Positions 23,701 to 37,995 of a DNA stretch of 64,000 nt are shown piece after piece; position 1 is the stretch's first letter; the number at the start of each line of letters is the position of its first letter. Where the stretch lies: contig CM059972.1 in assembly GCA_030490835.1 (NCBI GenBank), forward strand, positions 57,145,563 to 57,209,562, given 5' to 3'. Source of the stretch: Annona cherimola (lineage: Eukaryota; Streptophyta; Magnoliopsida; Magnoliales; Annonaceae). The notes under the pieces are model-generated. The model searched no databases. It worked only from the letters and a program-made list of their open reading frames with translations, and had not been told where the DNA came from. A program made the translations under genes and the position numbers.

Positions 23701-26338
23701 ACCCGCTTAATCTCCAAGTCGGGTATACATATTTTACACATTTATGTATCTCAATCATTCATTACGCCACGTGTTAAATTCTCATATATTAATCTCAAAA
23801 TTTGAGATTATCAATTCATAAATTCATTTCACGTTTTTTCATCATATTTTAACATATTTTTTCATTTTAATATTTTACATAATGCATTTATCATCTTATC
23901 ATGTGCATTGCTTCACATATGTGCGTCTAACCGCGTCTAATTCATATATTTCTCAAAAATTTTCAAATAAAAAACTTTTCCTCTAATTCAGCAGGTTTAT
24001 ACACTTCAATTAACACTTATTTAGTGTATTTTCACGGATTTTTAATCCACTAATCAAAGGTTTCCAAAACAGCAACTTTGGAACCCATTTTCCACCAATT
24101 TAACGTGTCTTTTATCATATAACCTTAAACAGTTTCATAAATCCGAAATTTCAGCAATTAATCAAAATTTTCCTAACCCAAATATAGGGTATTAATATAT
24201 ATATAAATCTAGATCATTTCTGCATAGGTTTCATATTTCTTTTTGATTTTTTTCTCAAACTATCCACAAATGTTGAAATCAGGCGTACTGAAATCTCTAA
24301 ATCTTGATTTATAATCAAATCAAGTATTTTTGATCTGAAATTTCTACCATAAATTAATAACTACATTTAATAACTTTAATAAAAATTTCATCACGAAATA
24401 TTAACATAATATATTTATTTTTCCATTTTCACTGTGCTGGACAATGTTGGGAGTTTAGGGTCAGCCTCAATCATGTAAATTATAGGGCATATTTATACCC
24501 ATAAAAACCTAATTTTTATATTTTATATATGATACTCAATATTTATTATATTTTCTGTAAAATTTTCAGCCCGAAATTTCATTTATAAAAATTACTAAAA
24601 ATCTTTTTCTATGGCTGATCCTGTCACCCGTTTTACCCGTTTTTAATTTGAAACTGGATTATCCTTTTAAGCTGAAAATTTGGTCGTTCCTTAATCACTC
24701 CATCATTATTCTTTCCAAATATCTTCATGCTAAAATTCATCCATTTACTGTCTCGTTCATATTTTAGTTAACAACATCATAAAATTTCCAGATTTGAGAT
24801 ATAAAAATAAAATAATCAAATACTTACTTGATTAAATGGGAATTCCTCCTTTTTCCCTTTATTTTCTTCTCTTTTCTTCCTCCTTGGTGGCCTAGGGGTT
24901 GTGAGCTGCTGCTGGAAATGAGAGCTCCAATTTTCCAAAAATTTTCTAAGTGTTTGATATGCATATGGACGTCCGTTTGCCTTTTAGCAACTAGCTGGAA
25001 ATTTCCAGTAAATGGGCCCCACATGCCACATCATCCACACAATTTTCAATGCATTCATATCCCCTTAGCTGACATGGAAACTTGTGGGCCATTAAAAATA
25101 TTTTTATCACATTTATAAATCCACTAATTATCAATTGCATTTAATGATCACCATGCTGTCCATCAGATCACGTCCACAATCAGCTGCCTTTCTCCATTTT
25201 TTCCAACGAATTTTGCAACTAATAAATGCATATTTACATACCATATTACCTAGCATAAATATCCATGCATTTTCTAATTTTTAAAAATTATAAAAAATCC
25301 CTTTTCCAGCCATACGATCTGACACAATTTTGCTGTCCACTTTTTGATGCCCAAATCACGTCCACTTTGCAGCAGATGTCCTTATCATAATAAATTTTTT
25401 TACAGATTTAATTAATTAAACAATTAATTATCTAGTATTTTAGGGTAATTAGGGTCAATTTAGGCTAATAAAAAAATTATAAACCATGCATTGAGCTGCC
25501 AAACCGTCCACATCAAGCTGAATACATGCTGCTGTCCATTTTCTCCTCCTCCATTCAACAGTTCAGATCAGCCCCTAAAAATCCGAATTTTATTTTTATT
25601 TAATGCTCAATTACCTCCATTAACTACCTGTTGACTTTATGCATCCATTATATTATAAAAATATTTCACAAAATCCACTTTATGGGCTGCTTGGACGTTT
25701 ATGCTTGCAATGTAAGCTACTCTCCCCTATGCTAATAATTTTTTGGTGTAAAAAGTCAAAAGAATTAATCCTAATTTCGTGAAATCCTAATCCCATCATC
25801 ATTTTCATGATCAAATCCTTTCATAACCTTAATCTCATAATTTTAACCGTCCATTTTAAATTTCATCTTAATCCGACTTTTCTCGCTCAAGTTATGATCA
25901 TTTTAAATTTTGGACGGTGATGATCAATTATCATCAAAATTTTCATAACCTACCTTTACCATATGATTAAGCACGAAATTGTGTGCTTCCATCTCAATTT
26001 TCATATTAATCCGCCTTATGGGCGTCAAGTTATGAATTTTCTAAGGTTTTCTTTACTAACTTGAGAATTATCCTTTTAAATTATCATAATCCATATCAAA
26101 TAATCTAAAATGATTATTCATGATGTATTGGTGTATTTTAATCACCAACAAATTATTCTAATCACTTTGTCCCACATTAGCTTTCAATGATCACTCGAAT
26201 CATCATTGCTAATCCTTAGCCCTAATTATCATAGTTTAGCAAAACCACAAAATCATTCATAATTCAATAAATTCACTTATAAATTACATGTAAATATTCC
26301 ATGCATATATTGAATCCTACTTAGGTTGGGGTTTCACA
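20796..26338 (-). mobile_element. Solo LTR b (5.54 kb) nested inside LTR a
   Basis: Starts with the reversed end TGTGGCGCCCCAAATC and finishes with the reversed start GGTTGGGGTTTCACA at 26338. Flanks TCGTG (20791-20795) and TTGTG (26339-26343) are a target duplication with one C-to-T change at a CpG. The LTR start resembles that of L11, so it is the same subfamily. It has donor (GT 24827-24826), micro-exon (23612-23568), acceptor (21199), GC-rich island (22028-22110) and GGACAT-type hairpins (21420-21950). No clear TATA box is seen. Between landmarks it is AT-rich non-coding DNA; short ORFs there are not genes. Confidence 0.88.
23568..23612 (-). other. Candidate leader micro-exon, LTR b (45 nt)
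   Basis: Sense-strand ACATGTATAG precedes it and GTAAGCAAGC follows; starts GTAAAGGCAAAGAAAAGG. Confidence 0.55.
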
Positions 26339-26343
26339 TTGTG

Positions 26344-29300
26344 AAATCCTTTGTTCATAATGTCAGTTCCATGTCCTTGAACATTTTCATAAAACATCAT
26401 TTTTAAAATCATTTACAAGCCACGTCTCGGCTTGTTAAGGCAAAACATATGTGTTTTACCTTCTTAATTAACTTTCTTTAGTCTTGTGTGAACATTTCTA
26501 ATGTTCCAAGATATTTACATAAAATCATCTTTTACCAGTGGACATTCCATGTCTAAAACATTTTTCATCATAAAATCCTTTAGCCAAGAGACATTTGATG
26601 TCTCAAAACATTTTTCATATAGCTTCCTTGGCATTGGACATTCGTATGTCCTAAAACACCTTTCATTAAAACACTTTGACATTGGACATTCTCATGTCCA
26701 TAAACATTTTTCATTTAGGCTCTTTAGTAATGGACATTCTTATGTCCAAAAATGAATTTGACATAAATCATTTTCATATTCCTCGTCTTAGGGCTTGTTT
26801 ATAGCAAACAAGACATATAAAATACACAATCATTTTCATAAATGTATTTGCATAAAAATATTTTCTTTCATTCTTGATATTTACACTTTTGTGTAAAACA
26901 CCCTATTTTTCGAGTAATCATTTCATAAAATCCCTTTAGGATAACCTTTCATAAAAATACTTTCATGTCTCATTCTTTGGGCTTTTCAAAAGCAAAACAT
27001 AAGCAAATGCATTTCTCCCCATCCAGTAGTAACACTTAGCAAGTGATCATTCTACCTTTTGAAAGAGAATCCTTAACAGCACGCTATCCAGGCGGCTGTT
27101 CCTTTATCCTGCTCCCATCTCAGGGAGGGCGCCGCTGACACTCCTGCCATCCCTTAGCTATTTGGCCTTATGTAGAGTGGGCCCCGGTCATCCCGATCAT
27201 GCTCTACAACCGCCCTATTCCTTGTACTGGTGCACCTTACATCATCCTGACAGACCGCAGTCCGTTTGGTTTAAAGTATCACAGACAGCAACCCGTGTCC
27301 TTTTAAACCGGGATCACAGACCTCAGTCTGCATCCATAACTTGAAAGAAAAACATCACAGACCAAAGTCTGTGACTTTTTAGAACAAATCATTTTGAAAA
27401 ACACATCACAGACCGCAGTCCGTGTCAACTTATAAGCGAGCGCACTCACTTTAACAAGTTGTCATTGAAATCTAGTTTTAGGATGACCTTCCTTAAATTC
27501 TTTCAGTAGAATTTTTAGTAAAATATTTTGACAATCATTTGAAATGTTTGAAAAATAATACCTCTTAAAACCTTTATGAAAGAACTTCAAAATTGTTAGA
27601 TTTTCAAAATAAACCATGTATTTTTCTAATATTTCCTTGGTTTCATTTCAGGGCCTTTTGCTCACAAAAGTTATGCAATTATACCACCCCCTTCTCAACC
27701 ACCTTAAAATCAAATTATTGTCCACAAATCTATCTTACCATTTCTACATAGAGAGGGGTTCGCATAGTCTTTTGTATGCCATTTTAGCATCCCGAAATCA
27801 AACCATTATATGAAATCACTTATTAGGTTGGTTATCCTTAAATCCCATTCAACACATCCGTATAAACATTTTTCAAAATATTTTCAACATAGATTTCCTT
27901 ATCTAAAGGAAATCAAAACTTTTTGAATATCTTTTCAAAACATATGGACTATGTCCAAATCATTATTTATATTTAATTATCCTGATATAGAAAAATCAAT
28001 CTTTTTCTATAAATCAAAACCCATTTTTCTTTTTCTTTCATAAACATAGTTATTTATCATAAAACATCATAAGAGAAAACCCAAATCTTATCTGCTAAAA
28101 TTACTTTGTGAAAAAGGAAAAAAATTTCCTTTTTCTTATAAAATACTTTTGAAACAACATCCTAAAGAACTTGCTTACTTAAAAGCAAATTCTTAAAACC
28201 ATCGGCATAAATCAATAAGATCCTTTAAAATAATCATCATGGAGAACTTGCTTACTCATAAGCAAATTTCTCAATTCCATTAACATAAAGCATTCCCAAC
28301 CTTGGCAACACTTGTGATAAATTATTTATCTTAAAAAATGTCGCTTGCTTCCCATGAAGCAAACCGTGAGGCTTTGCATTAAAGCTATCCTTTTCCAAAA
28401 CTTGTGGTTTTGCATTAAAGTTGTCATTTTCAAAAATTGTGTTTGCCCATTCATTAAAACATAATCATAAATGCATTGACATAATCATCATTTCAACATT
28501 TAGAGAAAAATCAATAATTAGAATGTTTTGTTTGCTTACTTGAGATCGCCATAATCCTTTTCTTCCATTCTTTTCCTTTGCCTGGATAAATGAAAATAAC
28601 ATTTCATTTATTCATATCAACTTCAAATGCATATATCCCTTAGGTTTTCCAACCTACATAAATTCATTTGGACTTAGCTTAACCCACTTGTCCTTCAAGT
28701 CGGGTATTCATACTTAGCACATAGCCTATACATATTAATCATCCATTCATTCATTTTAATACCCTTATGTAGGGTAAACTTACATATATGTAATAACTCT
28801 TCATTAAATCATCATTTGGAGGTTCATTACCTCTATTTATCATTTTTAATATATTTATCATTTTTCACACACCGGTGCTCATTATAAGCACTTAATTGGT
28901 AACTTAAACACCATATAATAATCTCAAAATTTGAGATTATCATCATTTACTTAAACAGAACCTTAATCCACTTTTTTCATCACTTTTTCATGCATTTTTT
29001 CATTTTAATGATTTACATAAATCATTCATCATTTTCTCATGCATATCTCTCCATACATGTCCATTTCTAAACACATAGATCATGTGTTTCTTAAAATTAT
29101 TCAATACAGCAACATGTCTTCTTAATCAGCATGATTAAACCCCTTAATTAAAATATAATTTAGGGTTTAATTTTTGAATTTTAATTCATTCATCATAGGG
29201 TTCCAAAACAGCAACATTAGAACCCATTTTTCACCATTTCAACGCCTCTTTTGACACTTAATTCAAAACAGTTTTTTAATCCATAAATTTCAGCCATTAA

Positions 29301-31649
29301 TCATGCTTTTCTTAACCCAAATTTAGGTTATTAACACATATTTAAATTCCAAAATTCGTTTTCTTGTGAAACAGCAACTTCCATATACATTTTGGATATC
29401 CATTTGACCCATTTTGACGTGTCTAAACATATGCCCATAAAATCATATTTATGGCTAATCTTCTCAAATACTTTTGGACACTCAATATACCTTAAACATG
29501 GGGTATTTTACCCTCCATAACATCCCTAAATATTTTGGGCTCATTCACTTATCATTTTTAATATGAAAATATGGAAATCGGGTCATATATGTAATCCTAA
29601 TTCATATCCTTTCTAAAATTCATAACTTAAGCCCGAATCAACATATGTAATCATAAATCATCATGTAATCATGATTAAATATCAAAATAGAAATATCATA
29701 TACGAATTTAAGAAAATTCCAGCCATGATTATCAACCCGTTTTCAACCCTAATCTCCATTTTCAACATCTTGAACCGATGCTTTCATTCTTTTCATTCAA
29801 ACCTTAATCAATGCCCTAATCAAGGGCATCATGAATCATGCTTTAAGGGTTCAATATGAATCAAATTCTTGACTCATAAATTGAGGTGAAAAATTAAGTT
29901 TAAATGATTCAAGAACTTAAGAGGAACTTACTTGAAATTGCATCAACCTTGAACTCCATTTTTCCTAGCTTGGTTTCTCTTCTTTCTTCCCATTTTTCCT
30001 TCTCTTTTTCTCCTCTTTTCTTTCTTTCCTTACTGTTGGAAAAGGGATGTGCTTATTGCTAGAATTTTAGGGGGTTTACCCCTTAACATTTTTGTCTGTC
30101 CAACCTTTGCCCCTATGGACGTGCACTCATGTATATGCTGGATTTTCCAGCCTTGTGGGTCCCACTTGCCACATCATTTAGTAGCTAATTAAAACATATT
30201 TATCCCCTATTGCTGACATGGCAAAATGTGGTCCATTTAAATTAGATAATTATCTTTAAAAAATATCAAAAATCCATGCATTAAATCCATGTTGATGTCC
30301 CTCTTTGAATGTCCATTTTAGCAGCAGCTTTTGCATTTTTTTCCACACCTAATTTACTTTAATTAATGGGTAATTAACCACACTAGATAATAGCCTACTT
30401 AAGGGTCCACTTAGCTTATTAAAAAAATATAAAAAATCAGATAATGGCCCTTGCATGTCCACATCTCCTCGTTGTCCATTTAATACACATGTGATCACGT
30501 CCATTTTAGCTGCCCCTTTTTCAAAATTTTCCACAAAAATGGTAGCTTTAATTAATGGACCATTAATCACCCTAACTAGGAGCTCATTTAGGGGTCAAAT
30601 TATCTATTAAAAAAATTAATAAAAATCACAAAAGTTGTTTGGACGTGCACCACTTGACAGCTACATGTTGCTGTCTACATAATGGGGTCCACTTATCATT
30701 GACTTTTTGGCATTTTCTTGCCACAAAATCAACCCCAATTCACGTCCACTAACCACCCTAGCTGTCTAGGTCATTTAAATACACATTTTACATTTTTAAA
30801 AATTAAAAAAATCACATATACAACCACTTTCACGTCCATGTATTGCCACCTTTTCTACCTCACTTGAGCTAGCCATTTAGCTCCTTAAATTAATTCATTA
30901 ATCACTTGATATTATCATGGATTTTTTCATTTTAAATAATTCATAAAATTCATGTGTAATTATCTCCTTTTGACACCTCATTTTTTCCATTAAAAATATA
31001 ATTAATCATCTTACTTTAACATAAATGCAAATTTACTTTTTTTGTGCACAACAGTCAATAATAAACACCCATTTTCGTGCAACCAATATCCCATCATCAT
31101 TAGCTTAATCCAAGCCTCTCATTGCATGGATCTCATAATTTTAACCATTCATGTCAAATTTCGTCTCAATCCGACTTTTCTAGCTCAAGTTATGATCTTT
31201 TGAAGTCATCCTTGGATTTTGATGTTGATGATCAATTTTCATCCTAATTTCATCATTATTTTCATAATCCATCATTTCCATAATATTAAGTACAAAATTA
31301 TGTGCTTACCTTTCAATTTTCATCTTAATCCGTCTTATTGGCGTTGAGTTATGAATTTTCTAGCAATTGCTACCTTAAATCCATGACTATCACATAATCT
31401 TCATTAATTAAACCATAATATATGAGGTAATTATCCTCAATATATTCATATTTTCTAATTCTCATTAAGCCTCTTTAATCACATTAACCCATATCGGCTT
31501 ATATTGATCATTCATAACCATTTGCCCTAATTGCAATAAATCATCAAAATCGCAATAGGAAATCATTCATAATTTCACTAAATCATACATGGTTCATATT
31601 TATATGCCAATTGCATATAAATAAACCTTACTTGGGTTCGGGTATCACA
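26344..31649 (-). mobile_element. LTR a (solo), piece 2
   Basis: Continues LTR a after the LTR b insertion and ends with the reversed start GGGTTCGGGTATCACA at 31649. Total LTR a length is about 5.9 kb. It contains GGACAT hairpins (26500-26760), a GC-rich island (27082-27170), repeated ACAGACCGCAGTCTGTG-like palindromes (27250-27425), the micro-exon (28581-28540), the donor (GT 29931-29930) and U3 boxes (31160-31200, 31317-31361). It was inserted into element P's LTR. Confidence 0.85.
28540..28581 (-). other. Candidate leader micro-exon, LTR a (42 nt)
   Basis: Bounded by sense TTTATCCAG and GTAAGCAAAC; starts GCAAAGGAAAAGAATGG, nearly the L11 version. Confidence 0.55.
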
Positions 31650-32100
31650 TTCTTTGAGTTAGATTTTTTTAGTTAAGTCAAGGGCTAAAATCCTTAAAAA
31701 GTCAAGTGGATTAAATGATGGTTTAAGAGGTTAAGGGATAGCCTCAAAGAGGCATGGAGATGTGGCATGAGGAGGGGATGTCCAAGGGGGCCATGTGCTT
31801 GAGTTTTGATTTTTTTAATTTACTAAAGTCAAAACCTAGCTATGCTAAGGAAGAAAGGGCATGTCAATGCACATAAATGGGATTGACTTGGTGACCAAGA
31901 AAGCCCTCCCAAGCAGCCGTGTGGACGTTAAGGGAGGAGGAGCTAAGTAGCTCATTTAAGAGCTTGGATTTGGAATTTTGAAAATGGGATAATTTCATAA
32001 TTTACTTGGACGCGAGTGTCCCAACACATCAAAGAGATAATAGGGCATCGAATTACCCTATCTAAAGATATGGAAGTGGGCCCCAGAAAATGTGAAAATT

Positions 32101-32107
32101 ATATAAA
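32101..32107 (+). promoter_or_regulatory. TATA box of element P LTR
   Basis: TATATAAAGGGGAGC, about 210 nt before the splice-donor-like AAGTAAGTAT at 32311-32320. Confidence 0.6.
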
Positions 32108-34004
32108 GGGGAGCATGCCTAGGACGTTCCATTTGGAGAGGTTAGAGAGAGAAAAATTTTGAGGAGAAAAATCCTCTAAGTAAGGCAGACCTTGCATGAC
32201 CCCAAATAGCAAGGAGAAGAGGGGAAAAAGAGGAGAAAAATTGAAGGAAAAAGGGGAGGAAAAAAAGGGATTCAAGCTAAGAATGTTTGGATTCAAATTT
32301 GATTCGATTCAAGTAAGTATACTTCATGTTTTGGATTCTTTAATCCTAAGTTTTTCATCTCAAATTATGGGTCATGCATTTTATTCATAATGAACCCTTA
32401 AAGGATGATTCATGATGCCCTTGATTAGGGTATTGAATGATATTTGAATGGTATAAACGAAATCAAGGGTTCAAGAAGGTTAAATGGGATGTTAGGGTTG
32501 ATTTTTGAGATGAAACTTATCTTGAAAATTCTTAAAACCTAAGCCAAGCTGCTGTTTGGTTTAAGCATGATGATTAGGACATGATTCATTTTCTTATGAA
32601 TTACATATGTTGATTTGGCTATATGTTAATGATTTTAGCAAAAATGGATCTTAGGGTTTCATGTATTACCCGATTTTTTCATTTTTATGTTAAATATGAT
32701 GCAAAGAGGACCTTAAAGGATTCATGGGTGAATTGTAGGGTAAAGTAACCTAAATTAAAGGTCCTTAGGATGTTCAAAAGGGTTTGGAAATATTTGCTCT
32801 AAATCTGATTTTTGGGGCATATACATGAAGACGTTCAAATGGGTAAAAACGGGTACCCTACATGTATGTTAAGTTGTTGTTTTGTAAATAATTGAATCAC
32901 GGATAATTTAGGGAGTAAAATACCCTAAAATTAAGTTAATTTGGATGACTATAATATATTGGAAAGATATTCCCTAAATCTGATTTTTAAGGATATATAA
33001 GAGGGTGTCCAAAGAACCAAAAAGGTATCCAAAACATGTATGAAAGTTGTTGTTTTGGAAGCAACTAAATTATGGATTTTAAATATGTGATATTACCCTA
33101 AATTTGGTTTAAGAAAAACATCATTAATTGCTGGAATTTATGGATTGAAAATCTATTTTGGTTTAAGTATCAAAAGAGGTGTTGAACGGATGAAAAACGG
33201 GTCCTAACGTTGCTGTTTTGGAACCCAATGATGAATGAATTAAAATTCTGAAATTGGACCCTAAATTAAATGTTAATTAAGGGGTTTAATCATGCTGAAA
33301 TAAGATACAAGTTAGTGTGTTAAGAGATTTTAAGAAACACATAAGTTATGTTTTGTAAGATGAGTGTATATGGAAGGCTAAGCATGGATAAGTGGTAAAT
33401 GACTAATATGAATTGTTAAAATGAAAAAATGCATGCATATGTGATGAAATATATGATTATGTTACTGTTTTGATGATTAAGTATAATCTAAATTTTGATA
33501 TTTAATTATGAAGCCTAAGACGTCGAATATGTGCTTAAAATGAGCACCAACGTAGGAACTATGAAAGATAGATGAAAAATGATAAATGGGAGGGATGAAC
33601 CCCCATATGATGATAAATGAATGAATATTATTTGTATGAATGTATACCCTACATATGAATTTAGAACATGATATGGAATGGATGGTATGATGCACAAGTA
33701 TGTGTCATGAATGTATACCTAACTTGAAATACAAGTAGGTTATGTAAGCTAATAAAAATCATATGGAATATACATATGACTTAAGAAATATGAAGTTGAA
33801 AAATCTTGCTTGAACTTGATAGAGGAAGTCTCAAGTAAGTGCTACCTAAGTACTTTGAACGATTAAAAGGAGATTAAATGAAGGTCGAAAATCCTATGGC
33901 ATATATAAGCCTATGCTATTGAGATATATTAATGGAATAAAGAAAATGAACCACTAACTAAGATTACATAGTTATGTGGTTGTCAAAAGGCTTATGAGTA
34001 AATC

Positions 34005-34011
<7 letters not shown>

Positions 34012-34039
<28 letters not shown>
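34012..34039 (+). repeat. (TG)14 microsatellite
   Basis: Uninterrupted TG dinucleotide run in the intron-1-like part of element P's LTR; it adds to that interval's length (1.9 kb versus 0.7-1.4 kb in other copies). Confidence 0.95.
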
Positions 34040-34220
34040 ACCATTGACAAGGGTGAAGATGGATATGCATTCCAAAGAAAGTATGATTTAAAGTTAATGT
34101 GTTATGGACCATATGGGATTAAACCCGTATGACACGTATATGTGAATTGAAGAAAAAGACAAGGCAGACAAGCACAACACATGATGAAAATGTATAAGGT
34201 AGTCATGTTTACTTGTCTAG

Positions 34221-34264
34221 GAAAAGGCAAGGAAAAGATGGAAGGCGCAAAAAAATTGCGACAG
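34221..34264 (+). other. Candidate leader micro-exon, element P (44 nt)
   Basis: Preceded by TTACTTGTCTAG and followed by GTAAGCAAG; starts GAAAAGGCAAGGAAAAG. Confidence 0.55.
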
Positions 34265-36213
34265 GTAAGCAAGTAGGACTTTTGAAAGTGACATTTTATT
34301 CTCAAATGCTAAAATGCTTTCAAGTTGTTTTACTCGAATGTTTCTAAAACTATTTAAGGGTGGCCATCCTTGTGTCTCTTTATTATGAATTGATTACTGT
34401 TTTCAATTAAATGATTGAATAAATTCCTCTTCATTTGGAAATGGCATGCCAGCAAGGATTTAAATGATGTTTAAAAGGGATGGTGCAAAGAATTCTCTAC
34501 ATGAGAATGACAAGTTGCCATGCATAAGAGATATATAATGCCGGGTGACTAAAAGTCATGCATGGAATGGAAATAAAGTAGGCTAGTTAAGGTAGAAGGC
34601 AGGACAAGGAGTCTGCTCTTGATGTTGCCAAGTCGAGAAGTCCGGCGCCAAGGATGGAAAGGATCGTGTTATGAAAGTATATTCCCCGAGCTAGCGTACC
34701 CTCACATAAAGGATTATGTGATGAATGGAAATGATGCATTTGTATATCCAATGTTTATGAAATTCCCAAAAATTGGGATTAAACTGGTTTACATGAAAGG
34801 TTTATGAATGGTTTATGAAAAGTTTTCTGTTCTATTGGTAGTTGATCACTTGCTAAGTGTCTCCTACTTTATGGAGAAAAATGCATTTAAACGAGAATGA
34901 AATATGCTTGTGTGGCGCCTTGAACCGGGGTGCCTAGAAGCCTTACTCCAGGATCTTATTAATTGGTAAACATGACTCAGGATTGTTGCCCTGATCACGC
35001 AGCGGGTTCTTAATTGGATCTCGTCTATTTTTTTTCATTTCTTTTTTCTTTTCTTTCATCACATAAACATATACTCATCATCATTCATAATGGACTTATC
35101 CATATCATAATAAATTATCAACTTCTCATATGATTCATAACTTCATAATTTCATACAACCTATATCTTTTTTGCCATATCCCATTAGGGCATTCGTTCAT
35201 GCTTCCACATACAAAGGATTATAAACCTTTGAAAATTCCTTTTTCCTTTCTCAACTAGAATATGCCTTTCATCACTTAAATTTTCCCTGCACCTGTCTAA
35301 GGGGGGAAAACAAAACATGAGTTGAAACTCGATAAACAAACATTTTTCATTTCGTTTAAATTCATTTCTCTCCATTCGATAGGAGACACTTAGCAAGTGA
35401 TCAACTACCAATGGAATAGAAACCTTTTCATAAAACCTTTCATAAACCATTCATGAAAATCATTCATGTAAACCTTTCATGTAAACCATTCGTAAATGCA
35501 TTTCTCTCCATTCGATAGGAGACACTTACCAAGTGATCAACTACTAATGGAACAGAAACCTTTTCATAAAAATCATTTCATAAATATTGGATGTGCAAAT
35601 ACTTCCTTTCCATATCTGACATAAACCTTCGTGTGTGGGTACGCTAGCCTGGGAAACATCTCACATAGCATGGTCCATTACGCCGGCTTCTCCGACTTGG
35701 CCTCGTCAAGGAGACCTCGCGTCCTTTACCCTGATTAGCTTACCTGGTCTCCTACATGCATGACTTTTGATTCTCCCAGCATTATATACCTCTTACACCG
35801 ATGATTTGTCATTCTCATGTAGAGAATTATTTGCACAATCCCTTTCAAACAGCATTTCAAATCCATGCTTTCCTTTTCAATCCATGTATGAAAATGCAAT
35901 TCATTCATTCACACATAACATTCCTTTGCCTCCACCTCTTGGGAGGACGCCGCTGGCACACAGCCCATACAACTCGGCAATAGTGAAGGGGGACCCTCTG
36001 ATCCGCTTTCTACCTCCACTAAAGCCTCTTCATTATGCATCGTACATGTGCACATGTCCATGAACATCACATGATATTAATATGCCGACATGACTTTTCA
36101 TAAAAACTCATAAACATACATCATTTCAAAACATTATAGGAATGGCCACCCTTAAACACATTTCATAAATACTTGAGAATAAAACATATTTTCAAAAGGG
36201 TTTGCTTGCTTAC

Positions 36214-36252
36214 CTTCTCAGTTCGTGTCCCCAACCTTCTCCTTTCCTCTTC
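36214..36252 (-). other. Candidate leader micro-exon, LTR S3 (39 nt)
   Basis: Bounded by sense CCTTGTATAG and GTAAGCAAGC; starts GAAGAGGAAAGGAGAAGG. Confidence 0.55.
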
Positions 36253-37140
36253 CTATACAAGGAAATTGGATATTTTATTCATCTATTCCATGTCTTAGAT
36301 TGCTTTCCATGCATGCTTTATGATCACATATTACCTCATTTTTATAGAGGTTATCCTTTTATAAATACTAGGTCATTACCTCCTTATATAGATTTTTATC
36401 CATATATCCTTAAAAATTAAATCCATACATCCTTATAAAAAATAAATCTTAATTTTTTCTAAAATCACACTGTTCACTGTTCATAGTTACTGTTCATCCG
36501 AGGTTAATGTTCACAGCGTGTTGGTTACTGTTCATGGGTTTCAAAAATTAACATTTTGTCCAAAAATAAAAAATACCATGACATAGCTCTTAGTTAGAAT
36601 ATCATGGAAAAATTCATGAATTTTGAATTTATCATCATTAACTTGGCTAACTAAATCATTTTCTCCATATACAAAAATTCAACATAATTTCACTTAAGCA
36701 TAATCCTTAAATCCAAAAATCATGAAATTAATATATCATTATTTCAACCTCATAATTATCATAAAAATTCATCCCAAATCATCATTTAGCAATATTGGAG
36801 CATTATTTGCACATTTTATACATGGTTTTCCCGAATGCTCTATATTTGCTCTAAATTTTTGATGTTTAGGCATAATTCCATTTGGGCATTATAACTATAC
36901 TTATTTTCTCATGCTTATGCATTATCGAAGCATGGTTTTACCCCACTTAACACTCAAAAGAAATTTGGTTAGAATCCCCTTACCTCAAGTGGAGAATTTT
37001 CTTCCTACTTGGCTCTTTCTCTCTCTTTCCTTCTCTCCTTCTTTCTCTAAAGGTCAAAAACGTATTTGGGGGTGGGAATGCTTGAATTTCTCAAACTTGG
37101 AAGCTGTGTTTGGTGTGCCTTGGTCGTTCACCCCATGCCC

Positions 37141-37149
37141 CTATTTATA
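37141..37149 (-). promoter_or_regulatory. TATA box of solo LTR S3
   Basis: Minus-strand TATAAATAG, ~160 nt upstream of the donor-like GAGGTAAGG at 36983. Confidence 0.6.
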
Positions 37150-37995
37150 CCCTTCCCTTTTCTACTAAATTGTAATTTACCCCCTCTTGCAATAGGTATT
37201 TATTTCTAAATATTTTTAGTAGGAAATTTCCCAGCAATTTCCACCATGTCATTGAGCCTTGTGCCAGCCCCTATTTTCAACCATTGATGCTAATTATTTA
37301 TGGGTTTTGTTTTTTATGAAAAATCATTTTTTATTCCAAATTAATCTCAACCATTCATCGCATGATAAACTTTAATCTTAACCATTGATTTTTGCTCCAA
37401 CTCCTAGGTACTGTTCACGTCCAATATTCCCCTTGACTTGTTGCTGATTTTCATTTAATGAAAATGCCTTTTAATTAATTAAAATTATCAAAGTCAAATC
37501 TTTAATTAATGAAAAAGCGCAAGTGCTTTTTTTATCCTTAAATGACGTTCAATCTTAACCCGTAATTCATGATTTTTAATCAATCTTGGACTATTTATCA
37601 TGTGCATCATCATATTTTGGCCATCTATAAAAAATTTCATCTCAATCCGATGTCCGGATTGCAAGATATGAATTTTTCTTCATTTTCTTCACAAAAATCT
37701 ATAAAAAATCGAAAATTATTATTTTAATCCAAAAAGCACTTTTGTCCTTTAGTGAGAAGCTTCTTTTTTCATCTTTTATGATTAAGTTAATCCAAAGTGA
37801 TTAACTTAACATATTTCTTAATCCCACATTTACTATTCATCCGAATTAATATTCCATAATTAGCTATTTAATCTTCTAATGCCATATATTGCAAAATATC
37901 ATTAATATATATTTCATATAAATATTATTATATTACCCAGGGTTTATAACCCTTGGGTTTCATACACGTTCTTAAAATTGGGGTTTCACAGCTTG

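Larger units (their letters stand above)
31655..34910 (+). mobile_element. Element P 5' LTR, piece 2
   Basis: Resumes the U3 text lost at 20185 (compare the uninterrupted order in element 0's LTR), then TATA (32101-32107), purine-rich exon-1-like sequence (about 32130-32312), donor GTAAGTAT at 32313, a (TG)14 microsatellite, micro-exon (34221-34264) and GC-rich island (34590-34700). It stops at the perfect GCTTG target duplication of S3 (34906-34910). Confidence 0.85.
34911..37990 (-). mobile_element. Solo LTR S3 (3.08 kb) with GCTTG target duplication
   Basis: Reversed LTR end TGTGGCGCCTTGAACC at 34911 and reversed start TTGGGGTTTCACA ending 37990, flanked by GCTTG at 34906-34910 and 37991-37995. 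It inserted into element P's LTR ~45 nt upstream of that LTR's acceptor-like site. Same subfamily as S1 and the LTR at 39585: TATA (37149-37141), donor (GT 36983-36982), micro-exon (36252-36214), acceptor (35293), ACTGTTCA words (36468-36540). Confidence 0.92.

Noticed and set aside
24828..25118. 96-codon ORF in LTR b
   Set aside because: It is on the strand opposite to the LTR's sense and comes from the exon-1-like region; homologous regions in other LTRs are not open.
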